DNA of 64,000 nt from NCBI RefSeq assembly GCF_021534965.1, contig NZ_CP091037.1:2735501-2799500 (forward strand), in the 5' to 3' direction. The stretch's first letter is position 1. Each line of letters opens with the position of its first letter. A program made the position numbers and the translations under genes. A model generated the notes under the pieces. It saw only the letters and a program-made list of their open reading frames with translations, was not told the DNA's origin and made no database searches. Below, piece after piece: positions 44,542 through 52,810 of this stretch. This DNA comes from Muricauda sp. SCSIO 65647 (GTDB lineage: Bacteria > Bacteroidota > Bacteroidia > Flavobacteriales > Flavobacteriaceae).

Positions 44542-45819
44542 TTGAGAACAATAACGGCTATACTTGTTTTTTTTGTGTTCCTGACAGGAAACTCACAACA
44601 AACCGGTTCCTCTTACAAGAAAAGGGTACTTGAAACCAGTGAAATTGATTTGCTTTTCAGTTATTATGACCAAGATGGCCAAAATGCTGCGGTTACTGGT
44701 GGCGAGGGTACCGAAGAATTGACCGATGCCACATCAGCAATTGTGTTACGGTTGCCCATGAATGAAGATGATATATTGACAGTCGATATCGGTCTGTCTG
44801 CTTACACTTCGGCTTCATCGAGCAACGTGAATCCGTTAGATGGCAATAATTTGAATGTAAGCCCATTTGATGCCTCATCGGGCGAGTCGAGAAAAGATCA
44901 ATTGGTACATATCAACCCCAGTTATCAGCACAGCTCTGACGATCGAAACACCATCTGGAGTGCGAATGCCTATTTTTCAAATGAATATGATTATAATTCT
45001 GTGGGATTCGGGGGGAGTTATACCCGGCTTTTCAACGAAAAGAATACCGAAATCTCAATAGGTGCACAGGTTTATTTAGATAATTGGAACCCTCAATACC
45101 CCATAGAGCTTCGCGAAGGATTTTTTGATGACCGCATCACGGGAAACGGGGTGTACAACCCAAATTTTCAAGAGTTTGACAACACCAATAGAAACTCTTA
45201 TGCACTTTCACTTTCATTTTCGCAAATTTTGGGTAAACGGTGGCAAGGGTCTTTATTTGTTGATTTGGTGCGCCAAAATGGGCTTTTGAGTACTCCGTTT
45301 CAACGCGTCTATTTTTCGAATATCGAAGACTTTTTTATCGATGACTTTCAGTTGGCCGATGATGTCGAGCGATTGCCAGACAGTAGGTTCAAGATTCCTT
45401 TTGGGGGGCGTTTGAACGTATTTATTAGCGATGCCCTGATTTTGAGAACCTACTACCGCTTTTATTGGGATGATTGGGGCATTGTTTCGCATACCGCTAA
45501 TTTAGAAGTTCCGGTAAAACTGAATGACAAGTTTACACTCTATCCGCTATATCGCTATTATACACAAACAGCTGCGGATTATTTCTATCAAAAAGAGGCC
45601 GCACTTTCGACTTTTGAATTTTATACTTCCGATCATGACCTTTCAGCCTACGATGCCCATCAATATGGCCTAGGGTTTCGGTACACCGATATCTTCACAA
45701 AGGCCACTATTTTGAGTTTTGGTTTGAAGACGATCGATCTGCGCTTTAACCAGTATGATCGTAGCGATGGCCTTAATGCTTTCATTATCTCATTGGGAAC
45801 AACTTTTATCAGTAACTGA
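44542..45819 (+). CDS. DUF3570 outer-membrane beta-barrel protein
   Basis: 425 residues: signal peptide (FLTGNSQQ), then a barrel-like series of strands ending SLGTTFISN. DUF3570 features are the KKRVLETSEIDLLFSYYDQD opening and SVGFGGSYTRLFNEKNTE. The start is TTG at 44542, supported by the signal peptide. D110-ASSGES-116 resembles the D-x-x-S/T-G-A-T/S site used by ApbE. It closes the redox cluster and converges with an ABC gene. Confidence 0.88.
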   Translation: MRTITAILVFFVFLTGNSQQTGSSYKKRVLETSEIDLLFSYYDQDGQNAAVTGGEGTEELTDATSAIVLRLPMNEDDILTVDIGLSAYTSASSSNVNPLDGNNLNVSPFDASSGESRKDQLVHINPSYQHSSDDRNTIWSANAYFSNEYDYNSVGFGGSYTRLFNEKNTEISIGAQVYLDNWNPQYPIELREGFFDDRITGNGVYNPNFQEFDNTNRNSYALSLSFSQILGKRWQGSLFVDLVRQNGLLSTPFQRVYFSNIEDFFIDDFQLADDVERLPDSRFKIPFGGRLNVFISDALILRTYYRFYWDDWGIVSHTANLEVPVKLNDKFTLYPLYRYYTQTAADYFYQKEAALSTFEFYTSDHDLSAYDAHQYGLGFRYTDIFTKATILSFGLKTIDLRFNQYDRSDGLNAFIISLGTTFISN

Positions 45820-45837
45820 TTTTAGACGTTCGAGCGA

Positions 45838-46503
45838 TTATTGAAGGTTGCGTGCTGCGATTAGATACCCCTCATTTTGTAAGTCTTTTTCTGAGGTCAC
45901 CATTTTTGAGCAGCCATTTTTGAGAAAGTACATCAGATCACTTACTTCTAAAATGTCGCGATAAAAATGGTCGGTGATGATGATTGCCGAGCTATTCTTT
46001 TTTTCATGGATGAGATGTTTGAACTTTTCGACGTAAAGAGGTGCTATAAAAGAAAACGGCTCATCCAATAAAATGATTCCTTTTCTTGAATTTAGTATCA
46101 GATAAGTTTCAACCACCCTCAGTTCGCCAGATGAAAGCTCATGTGCTTTTTTGTCGCAATATTTCTTGAATGATTTGAATTTATCGATAAAGTCATCAAA
46201 CGATATCTTATACCATTTGAAAGCTTTTTGGAGCGTTAAGTTCATAGGAAGTAATTGATGCTGAGGTAGATAGGTAATGTCATTTTTTAGGAATAAGGGT
46301 ATTTTCAAAAAATCTCCATCAATGCGAAGGCTTTTATGTTTTGGGATTAGACTGCCAAAAATAATGCGCATGAGACATGTTTTTCCACTACCATTTTTGC
46401 CCAGAATGCCCGTTACTTTTCCTTTTTCGGCCTTTACGTAGATTCCGTAAAGAATCTGCCTTTCACCAAAACTCAATTCAACGCTGTCTATCTCAAGTAT
46501 CAA
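45838..46503 (-). CDS. ABC transporter ATPase, small two-gene system
   Basis: 221-residue ATPase: Walker A GKNGSGKT, signature ELSSGELR, Walker B IILLDEP and a His in IITDHFY. The signature and the short D-loop are those of the LptB/LivF class, with divergence. The start is TTG at 46503, in a TTGA overlap with the membrane-protein stop. Its only membrane partner here is the 100-residue protein, too small for a normal permease, so the transporter might need another subunit. Confidence 0.9.
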   Translation of the reverse strand: MILEIDSVELSFGERQILYGIYVKAEKGKVTGILGKNGSGKTCLMRIIFGSLIPKHKSLRIDGDFLKIPLFLKNDITYLPQHQLLPMNLTLQKAFKWYKISFDDFIDKFKSFKKYCDKKAHELSSGELRVVETYLILNSRKGIILLDEPFSFIAPLYVEKFKHLIHEKKNSSAIIITDHFYRDILEVSDLMYFLKNGCSKMVTSEKDLQNEGYLIAARNLQ

Positions 46504-46802
46504 AATGCACTGAGTATTTGAAACAATATTATGGTGATCAAGGTATCGGTAATGAAAGAGTATGCGAAAAGTGAAGTTCTGCTAAGACCAAAATTTCTAT
46601 AAAAGGTGAGTTTTTGGTCAAGACGTGTTTGGAAATAAGTAAAAAATACCAAGAGGATAAGCACCAACTTCATCATTATAATCACCGGCAATGCGATTTT
46701 GCCCCAAAACAGAAAAACGGTCAGCAGTAACCCTATCCAAAAAAATCTTTTATAAAAGTGAAAAACGAGTTGACATTTTCTCAAATATTGGGCTAGAAGC
46801 AT
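46500..46802 (-). CDS. Small membrane protein paired with ABC ATPase
   Basis: 100 residues with two to three membrane helices and a LTFYRNFGLSRTSLFAYSF segment. No family recognised. It overlaps the ATPase gene by 4 nt (TTGA), showing translational coupling. Such pairs occur in Bacteroidota; whether it is a mini-permease or an adaptor is unknown. Confidence 0.8.
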   Translation of the reverse strand: MLLAQYLRKCQLVFHFYKRFFWIGLLLTVFLFWGKIALPVIIMMKLVLILLVFFTYFQTRLDQKLTFYRNFGLSRTSLFAYSFITDTLITIILFQILSAF

Positions 46803-46868
46803 CGAAATCGGCCAATTTTACTAAATGTACAAATTTATAGTAAATTCGCAGTTTGAGGAGTAAGAATC

Positions 46869-47945
46869 ATGCTTGATAAACTAAACATCATAAAACAACG
46901 TTTCGATGAGGTTTCTGACCTGATCATTCAGCCTTATATCATTACCGACCAAAAGCGCTACATCAAGCTCAACAAAGAATATAAAGATTTAAAGGTCTTG
47001 GTCGATAAGCGTGAAAAATATATCGAGTTGACCAATAATATTTCCGAAGCTGAAGAAATCATAGCTGATGGTAGTGATGCCGAAATGGTCGAAATGGCCA
47101 AACTACAGCTTGAAGAGGCCAAGGAAGCCTTGCCAAATCTTGAAGAGGAAATCAAGTTTCTTTTGATTCCGAAAGACCCAGAAGACGAAAAAGATGTAGT
47201 GATGGAGATCCGCGCCGGTACCGGTGGTGATGAGGCCAGTATTTTTGCGGGCGACTTATACCGAATGTATGCCAAATACTGTGAGTCAAGAGGTTGGAGG
47301 ACGAATATCATCGATTTGAGCGAGGGTACCAGCGGAGGGTACAAAGAGATACAGTTCGAGGTCACGGGTGACGATGTGTATGGCACCCTGAAGTTTGAAG
47401 CAGGTGTGCACCGTGTGCAACGTGTGCCACAGACCGAGACCCAAGGTAGGGTGCATACCAGTGCTGCCACAGTGATGGTGCTGCCCGAGGCCGAAGATTT
47501 TGATGTGCAGATCGACCCTAAAGATGTACGTATCGATTATTTCTGTTCTTCGGGCCCAGGTGGGCAATCGGTGAACACCACATATTCCGCGGTAAGATTG
47601 ACCCATATCCCTACCGGGTTGGTGGCACAATGCCAAGACGAAAAATCACAGCATAAGAACAAAGACAAGGCTTTTAGAGTGTTGCGATCTCGCCTGTATG
47701 ACCTCGAGTTGGCCAAAAGACAAGAAGAAGATGCCGCCAAGAGAAACTCTCAGGTAAGCAGTGGCGATCGATCGGCCAAGATACGTACATATAATTATCC
47801 CCAAGGGCGGGTAACCGATCACCGAATAGGGCTTACACTGTACGATTTACAGAATATCATAAACGGTGATCTGCAGAAGATTATCGATGAGTTGATGTTG
47901 GTCGAGAATACCGAAAAATTGAAAGAGGCTTCAGAAATATTGTAA
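46869..47945 (+). CDS. prfA: Peptide chain release factor 1
   Basis: Reads UAA and UAG stop codons and releases the peptide. 358 residues with the GGQ motif ([12 protein letters not shown], about 229-237) and a PAT-class anticodon loop region ([24 protein letters not shown], split region). Length is normal. It is followed by pyrF after 42 nt, a frequent Flavobacteriaceae order. Confidence 0.97.
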   Translation: MLDKLNIIKQRFDEVSDLIIQPYIITDQKRYIKLNKEYKDLKVLVDKREKYIELTNNISEAEEIIADGSDAEMVEMAKLQLEEAKEALPNLEEEIKFLLIPKDPEDEKDVVMEIRAGTGGDEASIFAGDLYRMYAKYCESRGWRTNIIDLSEGTSGGYKEIQFEVTGDDVYGTLKFEAGVHRVQRVPQTETQGRVHTSAATVMVLPEAEDFDVQIDPKDVRIDYFCSSGPGGQSVNTTYSAVRLTHIPTGLVAQCQDEKSQHKNKDKAFRVLRSRLYDLELAKRQEEDAAKRNSQVSSGDRSAKIRTYNYPQGRVTDHRIGLTLYDLQNIINGDLQKIIDELMLVENTEKLKEASEIL

Positions 47946-47987
47946 TTCATTTATCAGTTCTAGGTCAGTCAAGAACCGTATCTTACT

Positions 47988-48812
47988 ATGAAAATTGAAC
48001 AGTTAGTCGCCCAAATCAAAAAAAAGCAATCCTTCTTATGCGTTGGGTTGGATACAGATCTAGAAAAGATTCCACCCCATTTGCTAAACGACGAAGACCC
48101 CCTTTTTTCATTCAACAAGGAAATAATCGATGCTACAAATGAGTTTTGTGTGGCCTACAAACCCAATATGGCATTTTATGAAGCTTATGGACTTTCGGGA
48201 TGGAAGTCACTGTCAAAGACCATAAGCTACCTCAATGAAAATTATCCTGAAGTTTTTACGATAGCCGATGCCAAAAGAGGAGACATAGGCAATACCGCTA
48301 CACGCTATGCCAAGGCCTTTTTTGATGAAATGAATTTCGATGCCGTTACGGTGGCCCCATATATGGGAAAAGATTCCATTGAACCTTTTTTGGCCTTTGA
48401 GAACAAGCACACTATACTTTTGGCCCTTACCTCGAATGAAGGGGCGTTTGACTTTCAGACCAAAAATATTGACGGAAAAGAATTATATAAAGAAGTATTG
48501 GAAAGGTCGAAAACCTACACCAACTCCCAAAATCTGATGTATGTCGTTGGGGCCACAAAAGCTGAATATTTGAAGGAAATTAGGCGATTGGTTCCCAACA
48601 GTTTTTTATTGGTACCCGGAGTGGGTGCACAAGGAGGAAGTTTAACGGATGTATGCCGCTACGGACTGAATCAAGATGTTGGATTACTGATCAATTCCTC
48701 AAGGGGAATCATCTATGCTTCTCAGAAAGACGATTTCGCCCAAAGGGCAGCAGAAAAAGCTGAAGAGTTACAAAAGGAAATGGAGAAAGTGCTGAGTAGA
48801 TCGTTTGCTTAA
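47988..48812 (+). CDS. pyrF: Orotidine 5'-phosphate decarboxylase, long form
   Basis: Last step of UMP synthesis. The catalytic DAKRGDIGNT (Lys96) marks the type found in UMP-synthase-like, 270-residue enzymes rather than the shorter E. coli form. It also has FCVGLDTDLEKIP-type opening and VPGVGAQGGSL. 274 residues, complete. It overlaps a small convergent gene by 4 nt. Confidence 0.96.
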   Translation: MKIEQLVAQIKKKQSFLCVGLDTDLEKIPPHLLNDEDPLFSFNKEIIDATNEFCVAYKPNMAFYEAYGLSGWKSLSKTISYLNENYPEVFTIADAKRGDIGNTATRYAKAFFDEMNFDAVTVAPYMGKDSIEPFLAFENKHTILLALTSNEGAFDFQTKNIDGKELYKEVLERSKTYTNSQNLMYVVGATKAEYLKEIRRLVPNSFLLVPGVGAQGGSLTDVCRYGLNQDVGLLINSSRGIIYASQKDDFAQRAAEKAEELQKEMEKVLSRSFA

Positions 48813-49003
48813 ACCAAGCTTTCCAATACTTTTTTCAGGTCTTTTGCTTTTCTTTCGAAAAATTCCGCTAATCTTGAATCCATGGCACCTGCCGCCTTTT
48901 CAAGAAAATTTTGATACCTGTATTCGAGAATGGCCACAGCATGGGTACCACTTGTAATGGGTGTGACCGAACCGACCTTGCAATATTGACTGTTCATAAT
49001 CAT
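48809..49003 (-). CDS. Small protein of unknown function
   Basis: 64 residues, from ATG at 49003 (or 48997) to TAA at 48809. The codon use matches neighbouring genes. The first half is polar with SVTPITSGTHAVAI; the second half is a strong amphipathic helix with Lys/Glu pairs (FFERKAKDLKKVLESLV). No family recognised. It converges with pyrF and overlaps its stop by 4 nt. Confidence 0.7.
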   Translation of the reverse strand: MIMNSQYCKVGSVTPITSGTHAVAILEYRYQNFLEKAAGAMDSRLAEFFERKAKDLKKVLESLV

Positions 49004-49204
49004 AAGATTTGTTCTAACAAAGATACGCAGAAAACAGCCTTTTGGATTTCGTCAAAAGTGGTATACGCCTAAAAATCAGGCAATTTGTCCAATTTTAACG
49101 TAAAATTGACAGATTGCCCAACAAATGAGACCATTAAGACCTGGGTTTTAACTTACATTTAGCAGTATGACAGTTTTGACGAAATCAACCTTAAATTCAG
49201 AACA

Positions 49205-49711
49205 ATGGAGAGAACGATTTTTTTTCTAATGCTCTTGACAGTTGTAGGTGCATTTTCTCAAACGGCTGACTGTAATTGCTGCTCAGAAGCGCAACAAGCA
49301 TTTGATTTTTGGGTAGGCGAGTGGATTGTCACCAATGCAGATGGCACTCCTGCTGGAAAAAATAGTATTGTCAAAGAAGAAAATGGATGTGTGCTTAGAG
49401 AAAACTGGACAAGTGAAAAAAGCGGGTTTACCGGCACGAGCCTTAATTTTTACAATGCCCCTGAAAAACAGTGGGAACAATTATGGATCGATAATACGGG
49501 CAACCATCTAAAACTTATAGGCAACCGTGTTGATAATCGAATGGTAATGACCTCGGTGGAATTGAAGAGGCCCGATGGCCAAAAATATCGAAATCGGATT
49601 ACCTGGACCTTAAACAAAGATGGGTCTGTACGTCAATTATGGGAAGTTTTGAAGGGTGATGAGGTAACAAGTGTAGCTTTTGATGGCTTATATAAAAAAG
49701 TATTGGAGTAA
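49205..49711 (+). CDS. Secreted DUF1579-like protein
   Basis: 168 residues, signal peptide (cleavage near GAFSQ), then a Cys-containing start (CNCCSEAQQAFDFWVGEW) and a lipocalin-like beta-barrel pattern including FDFWVGEWIVTN, LRENWTSEKSGFTG and GLYKKVLE. This resembles the DUF1579 group of small secreted barrels. Function unknown. Its stop codon is directly followed by a long nested inverted repeat. Confidence 0.82.
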   Translation: MERTIFFLMLLTVVGAFSQTADCNCCSEAQQAFDFWVGEWIVTNADGTPAGKNSIVKEENGCVLRENWTSEKSGFTGTSLNFYNAPEKQWEQLWIDNTGNHLKLIGNRVDNRMVMTSVELKRPDGQKYRNRITWTLNKDGSVRQLWEVLKGDEVTSVAFDGLYKKVLE

Positions 49712-49797
49712 AAAACGACCTTGTGTTTGGTGCTAATTAATCACTATCAAAGAATGAGACGATAAGAAAGTGATTTTCAAACGTGCAAGGTCGTTTT
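49712..49797. repeat. 86-nt nested inverted repeat (structured element)
   Basis: Perfect outer arms AAAACGACCTTG (49712-49723) and CAAGGTCGTTTT (49786-49797), then GTTTG/CAAAC (49725-49729, 49778-49782) and AATCACT/AGTGATT (49739-49745, 49769-49775). All stems nest around one 23-nt loop. It starts one base after the preceding stop. It may be a structured RNA, a long terminator or a MITE-like element. Confidence 0.7.
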
Positions 49798-49880
49798 CAG
49801 ATATCGGTCTTTCATTTTTAATTACTGACTTTTAAACATCATTTTAGTAAAAACCTGTAAACCTTTACCTTTTTGAAAAG

Positions 49881-51404
49881 CTACATGTTTGCAGCATTTC
49901 TTTGATATTCAGTGGGGGTCAGATGGGTATTCTTCTTGAAGGCCTTGTTGAACGTGACCTTGTTATTATAGCCGACCTCATACGCGATGTCAATGATATT
50001 GAGCTTTGGGCCATTTTCTTCTTTAAGTATCTTTTTGGCCTCGTCTATCCTGTAGGTATTGACCAATTCATGAAAACTGACATTAAAGTGCTCATTGATG
50101 ACCTGAGAAGCGTTGTGCCGGGTGGTGTTCAGTTTTTGGGCGACCATTCCCAAACTGATATCATTCTCTCTGTAAATTTTATCGTTCTCAAACAATTTTA
50201 GAAGGTTTTCCTTTAGTTCTAGCGAAAGACTGGGGGTGAGTCCCGATTTTTCGTACTTAGGAAAAATTTTGTTGATATAGGTGTACGAACCGGTGAAAAC
50301 TTGGGGCTGAATATTTGCCGAATAGCCCACATACAGTACCATAAGGGCCATGGCTGCGATAGATAGGTTGTAAAACATACCAGAACTGTAGCCATTCATG
50401 ATCAATATGCCATAAGTTGTGTAGGTAGCGACGTAAAGAATATGGATGAAATAGATATTTCTCTGCCAAGTTTGACTGGTGCTGTCCATAAGTTTTTTTG
50501 ATTTGCTCTTGAGGTACACACTTCTAATGAAGTACCCATAAACCACTAAAGAGATGATTTTTAGGATCACGATAAGCATTAGTTTGTTTGACTGATGGGC
50601 GGTCAGGCCATTTTTCAGCCGGGTGAGCATCAGTTCTATTTTTTCATCCGTTGACATGATATAAAGATTTGCCATCATGTATGCCAAAAGAATCAAAGTG
50701 GGCAAAAGGTGCAATAGGTCAATGGGCTTGAATGAATATTTAAAGGCAATTTTCTTGAAATAGAAATATAGCAGTGGGCCATACAAAAAAGAAGCCCAAG
50801 TAGACATTAAAAGTGCATGTGGAAATTCAAATTGATAGCGGGCCTGAATTATTGAAATGTTCAATATGAAAAGTGAGTGTATGAAAATAAAGCTCGAAAT
50901 CAAAAGTCCGGCAATATGGTTGATGCGTCTATTGAGCAATATGATCGCAATTACATAAAAGCCTATCATGGCCACTACAAAGTAACCTATTGACCAAATA
51001 TTTATTTCAGGTACAATTGCTTCATAGATGTGTTTGAATTTTGTTGAACCCCTTATAGGGTCAAACCCTTCATGGAAAAGAAAATTTGGGTCATATTCCA
51101 ATAGTAGATAGTCATTCAAATGCGATGCCGATTCTTCAGGATGTTCTAGGGCGGCCTCACTGAGGGCAAGTTTTTTAAGAATATGTGTTTTTTCCGCTTT
51201 CGGATTGGACAAGTTTTTTTCGTATAGCGGAATGGCCTTTTTGTATCTATGGATGTTGTAGTAGTAATCGGCCCAATCCAAAGAGTCTTGCATCGACTCT
51301 GATACAATTTCCAAATTATAAGAAGGAACGTCTTTGTGGATCGACGAATAACTCCACTTGAACAATAGGAAAAATAGGATAATAATAAATACCCTCAATC
51401 TCAT
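49881..51404 (-). CDS. Membrane-bound AraC family regulator
   Basis: 507 residues: a signal sequence, a helical TPR-like extracytoplasmic part (about 30-130), six to seven membrane helices (about 135-370), and a C-terminal AraC DNA-binding domain (about 400-507) with two helix-turn-helix units (MVAQKLNTTRHNASQVINEHF and IIDIAYEVGYNNKVTFNKAFKK). It would bind DNA from the inner membrane and sense a signal through the membrane part. The target is unknown; neighbouring genes are housekeeping. Confidence 0.92.
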   Translation of the reverse strand: MRLRVFIIILFFLLFKWSYSSIHKDVPSYNLEIVSESMQDSLDWADYYYNIHRYKKAIPLYEKNLSNPKAEKTHILKKLALSEAALEHPEESASHLNDYLLLEYDPNFLFHEGFDPIRGSTKFKHIYEAIVPEINIWSIGYFVVAMIGFYVIAIILLNRRINHIAGLLISSFIFIHSLFILNISIIQARYQFEFPHALLMSTWASFLYGPLLYFYFKKIAFKYSFKPIDLLHLLPTLILLAYMMANLYIMSTDEKIELMLTRLKNGLTAHQSNKLMLIVILKIISLVVYGYFIRSVYLKSKSKKLMDSTSQTWQRNIYFIHILYVATYTTYGILIMNGYSSGMFYNLSIAAMALMVLYVGYSANIQPQVFTGSYTYINKIFPKYEKSGLTPSLSLELKENLLKLFENDKIYRENDISLGMVAQKLNTTRHNASQVINEHFNVSFHELVNTYRIDEAKKILKEENGPKLNIIDIAYEVGYNNKVTFNKAFKKNTHLTPTEYQRNAANM

Positions 51405-51576
51405 GATTTGATTGATGAATTAGCACCTTTTGAAATTAACAAATTGTTAGGACGAAAACGTTAAAAAAAGCTTAATAAAGTAATCCCCGATAATAATTTA
51501 CCTTTCGAAACATGCTCTCAATGGCCTGAAAACAAGAGTTTGAACAGACTTTCACCTCGAATCTGACGTAAGGGGA
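51405..51576. other. Upstream region of the AraC-type gene
   Basis: AT-rich, no gene found. A short palindrome AACAA-A-TTGTT sits near 51440. No clear TAnnTTTG was assigned. Confidence 0.35.
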
Positions 51577-51603
51577 TAAAAAAACCGGCGTGATAACGCC
51601 GGT
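51577..51603 (-). terminator. Intrinsic terminator downstream of purU
   Basis: ACCGGCG-TGATAA-CGCCGGT perfect 7-bp stem (51584-51603) followed on the minus strand by TTTTTTT. It is 216 nt beyond the purU stop, leaving a long 3' region. Confidence 0.85.
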
Positions 51604-51819
51604 TCTAAAACTAACTAACTCAAAAAAATGCTAACTCAGATAACTTGGTACAAAATTCAGTTTAAATGAGAACGACAAGGTTAAACTAACTTTAGGTATT
51701 CGTTATGTTTGCACTTGTACATTAGAAGAACGAGGTTTGAATTTTATTATTGTCTCGTTTTCAAAAAATTAGGATTTCTTTTGCGAATCTTATTCTTTTA
51801 TTAAGAAAGTAAAATGACA
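51604..51819 (-). other. Long purU 3' region, possible small RNA
   Basis: No ORF of native codon use was found here. It precedes the strong terminator and carries repeated GTTAG(T) stretches (minus GAGTTAGTTAGTTTTAG near 51620). It could be a 3'-derived small RNA or just a long 3' UTR. Confidence 0.35.
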
Positions 51820-52689
51820 CTATGAAAAAATGACCGTTTTATTGTTGTAGACCATTGTCTTTCTATGTACATGGAGCAGTACGGCACGGGATAAGACAAT
51901 TTTTTCAAGGTCTCGGCCCCTTGCCACTAGGTCATCAATGCTATGCGAATGGGTTACCGTTGACACATCTTGCGCTATAATGGGGCCCGCATCAAGCTCT
52001 TCGGTTACATAATGGCTGGTCGCACCGATAATCTTTACGCCCCGTTTAAAAGCGGCATGATAGGGTTTGGCTCCTGCAAAGGCCGGTAAAAAAGAATGGT
52101 GAATGTTTATGATTTTGTTGGGGAGTGCGGTGATGACTTTTGGTGAGATTATCTGCATATAGCGGGCCAATACCACAAAGTCAACATTATGTTGCTGAAG
52201 TAACCTGAGTTGCTCATTATCGGCTTTTGCACGGTCTTCTTTGTTGACCTGAACATGATAAAAAGGGATGTCGAATTGTTTGGCAATAAACCATAAATCT
52301 TTATGATTGCTCAAGATAAAAGGTATTTCAACCAATAATTCGCCCGATTGGTAACGGCTCAATATATCATATAGGCAATGTTTGTATTTCGACACAAAAA
52401 CAGCCATTTTTGGCTTGATATGCTCTTGGTGAATGTACCATTGCATTTGGTATTTATTGGCCAAAAGATTTTCAAAAGACGACTTTAGGGCAAGTTCATC
52501 GATAGTTTTTTCAAACTCACATTCTAAACGCATGAAGAACACTTTTGCCTCTTTGTCAACGTGCTGATCAAGATAGATGATATTGCCCCCCTGTTGGTGC
52601 AAAAAATTGGTCACCGCACTGATGATTCCCACTTGGTCGGGACAATGTATGAGAAAAGTAAGCTTCAATGTTGTGGTTTGAACCTCCAA
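51820..52689 (-). CDS. purU: Formyltetrahydrofolate deformylase
   Basis: Hydrolyses 10-formyl-THF to formate and THF, balancing one-carbon and purine supply. An N-terminal ACT domain (about 8-85, FLIHCPDQVGIISAVTNFL) and a formyltransferase-fold domain (about 90-289) with HHSFLPAFAGAKPYHAAF, SHYVTEELDAGPIIAQD. No ATG is available: TTG at 52689 or at 52668 is the start. At about 289 residues it has normal length. Its 3' region ends at a terminator 216 nt away. Confidence 0.95.
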   Translation of the reverse strand: MEVQTTTLKLTFLIHCPDQVGIISAVTNFLHQQGGNIIYLDQHVDKEAKVFFMRLECEFEKTIDELALKSSFENLLANKYQMQWYIHQEHIKPKMAVFVSKYKHCLYDILSRYQSGELLVEIPFILSNHKDLWFIAKQFDIPFYHVQVNKEDRAKADNEQLRLLQQHNVDFVVLARYMQIISPKVITALPNKIINIHHSFLPAFAGAKPYHAAFKRGVKIIGATSHYVTEELDAGPIIAQDVSTVTHSHSIDDLVARGRDLEKIVLSRAVLLHVHRKTMVYNNKTVIFS

Positions 52690-52810
52690 AATTAGCGTAT
52701 TCTAAATCAGGGGCTATATTCTGGATTAATTTTTATAAAATTACAACTACAAACCATTTTTCATTGCATTTTTCGTAAATTGCAGGGGTCGAATTCGCAC
52801 TTTTTTGAAG

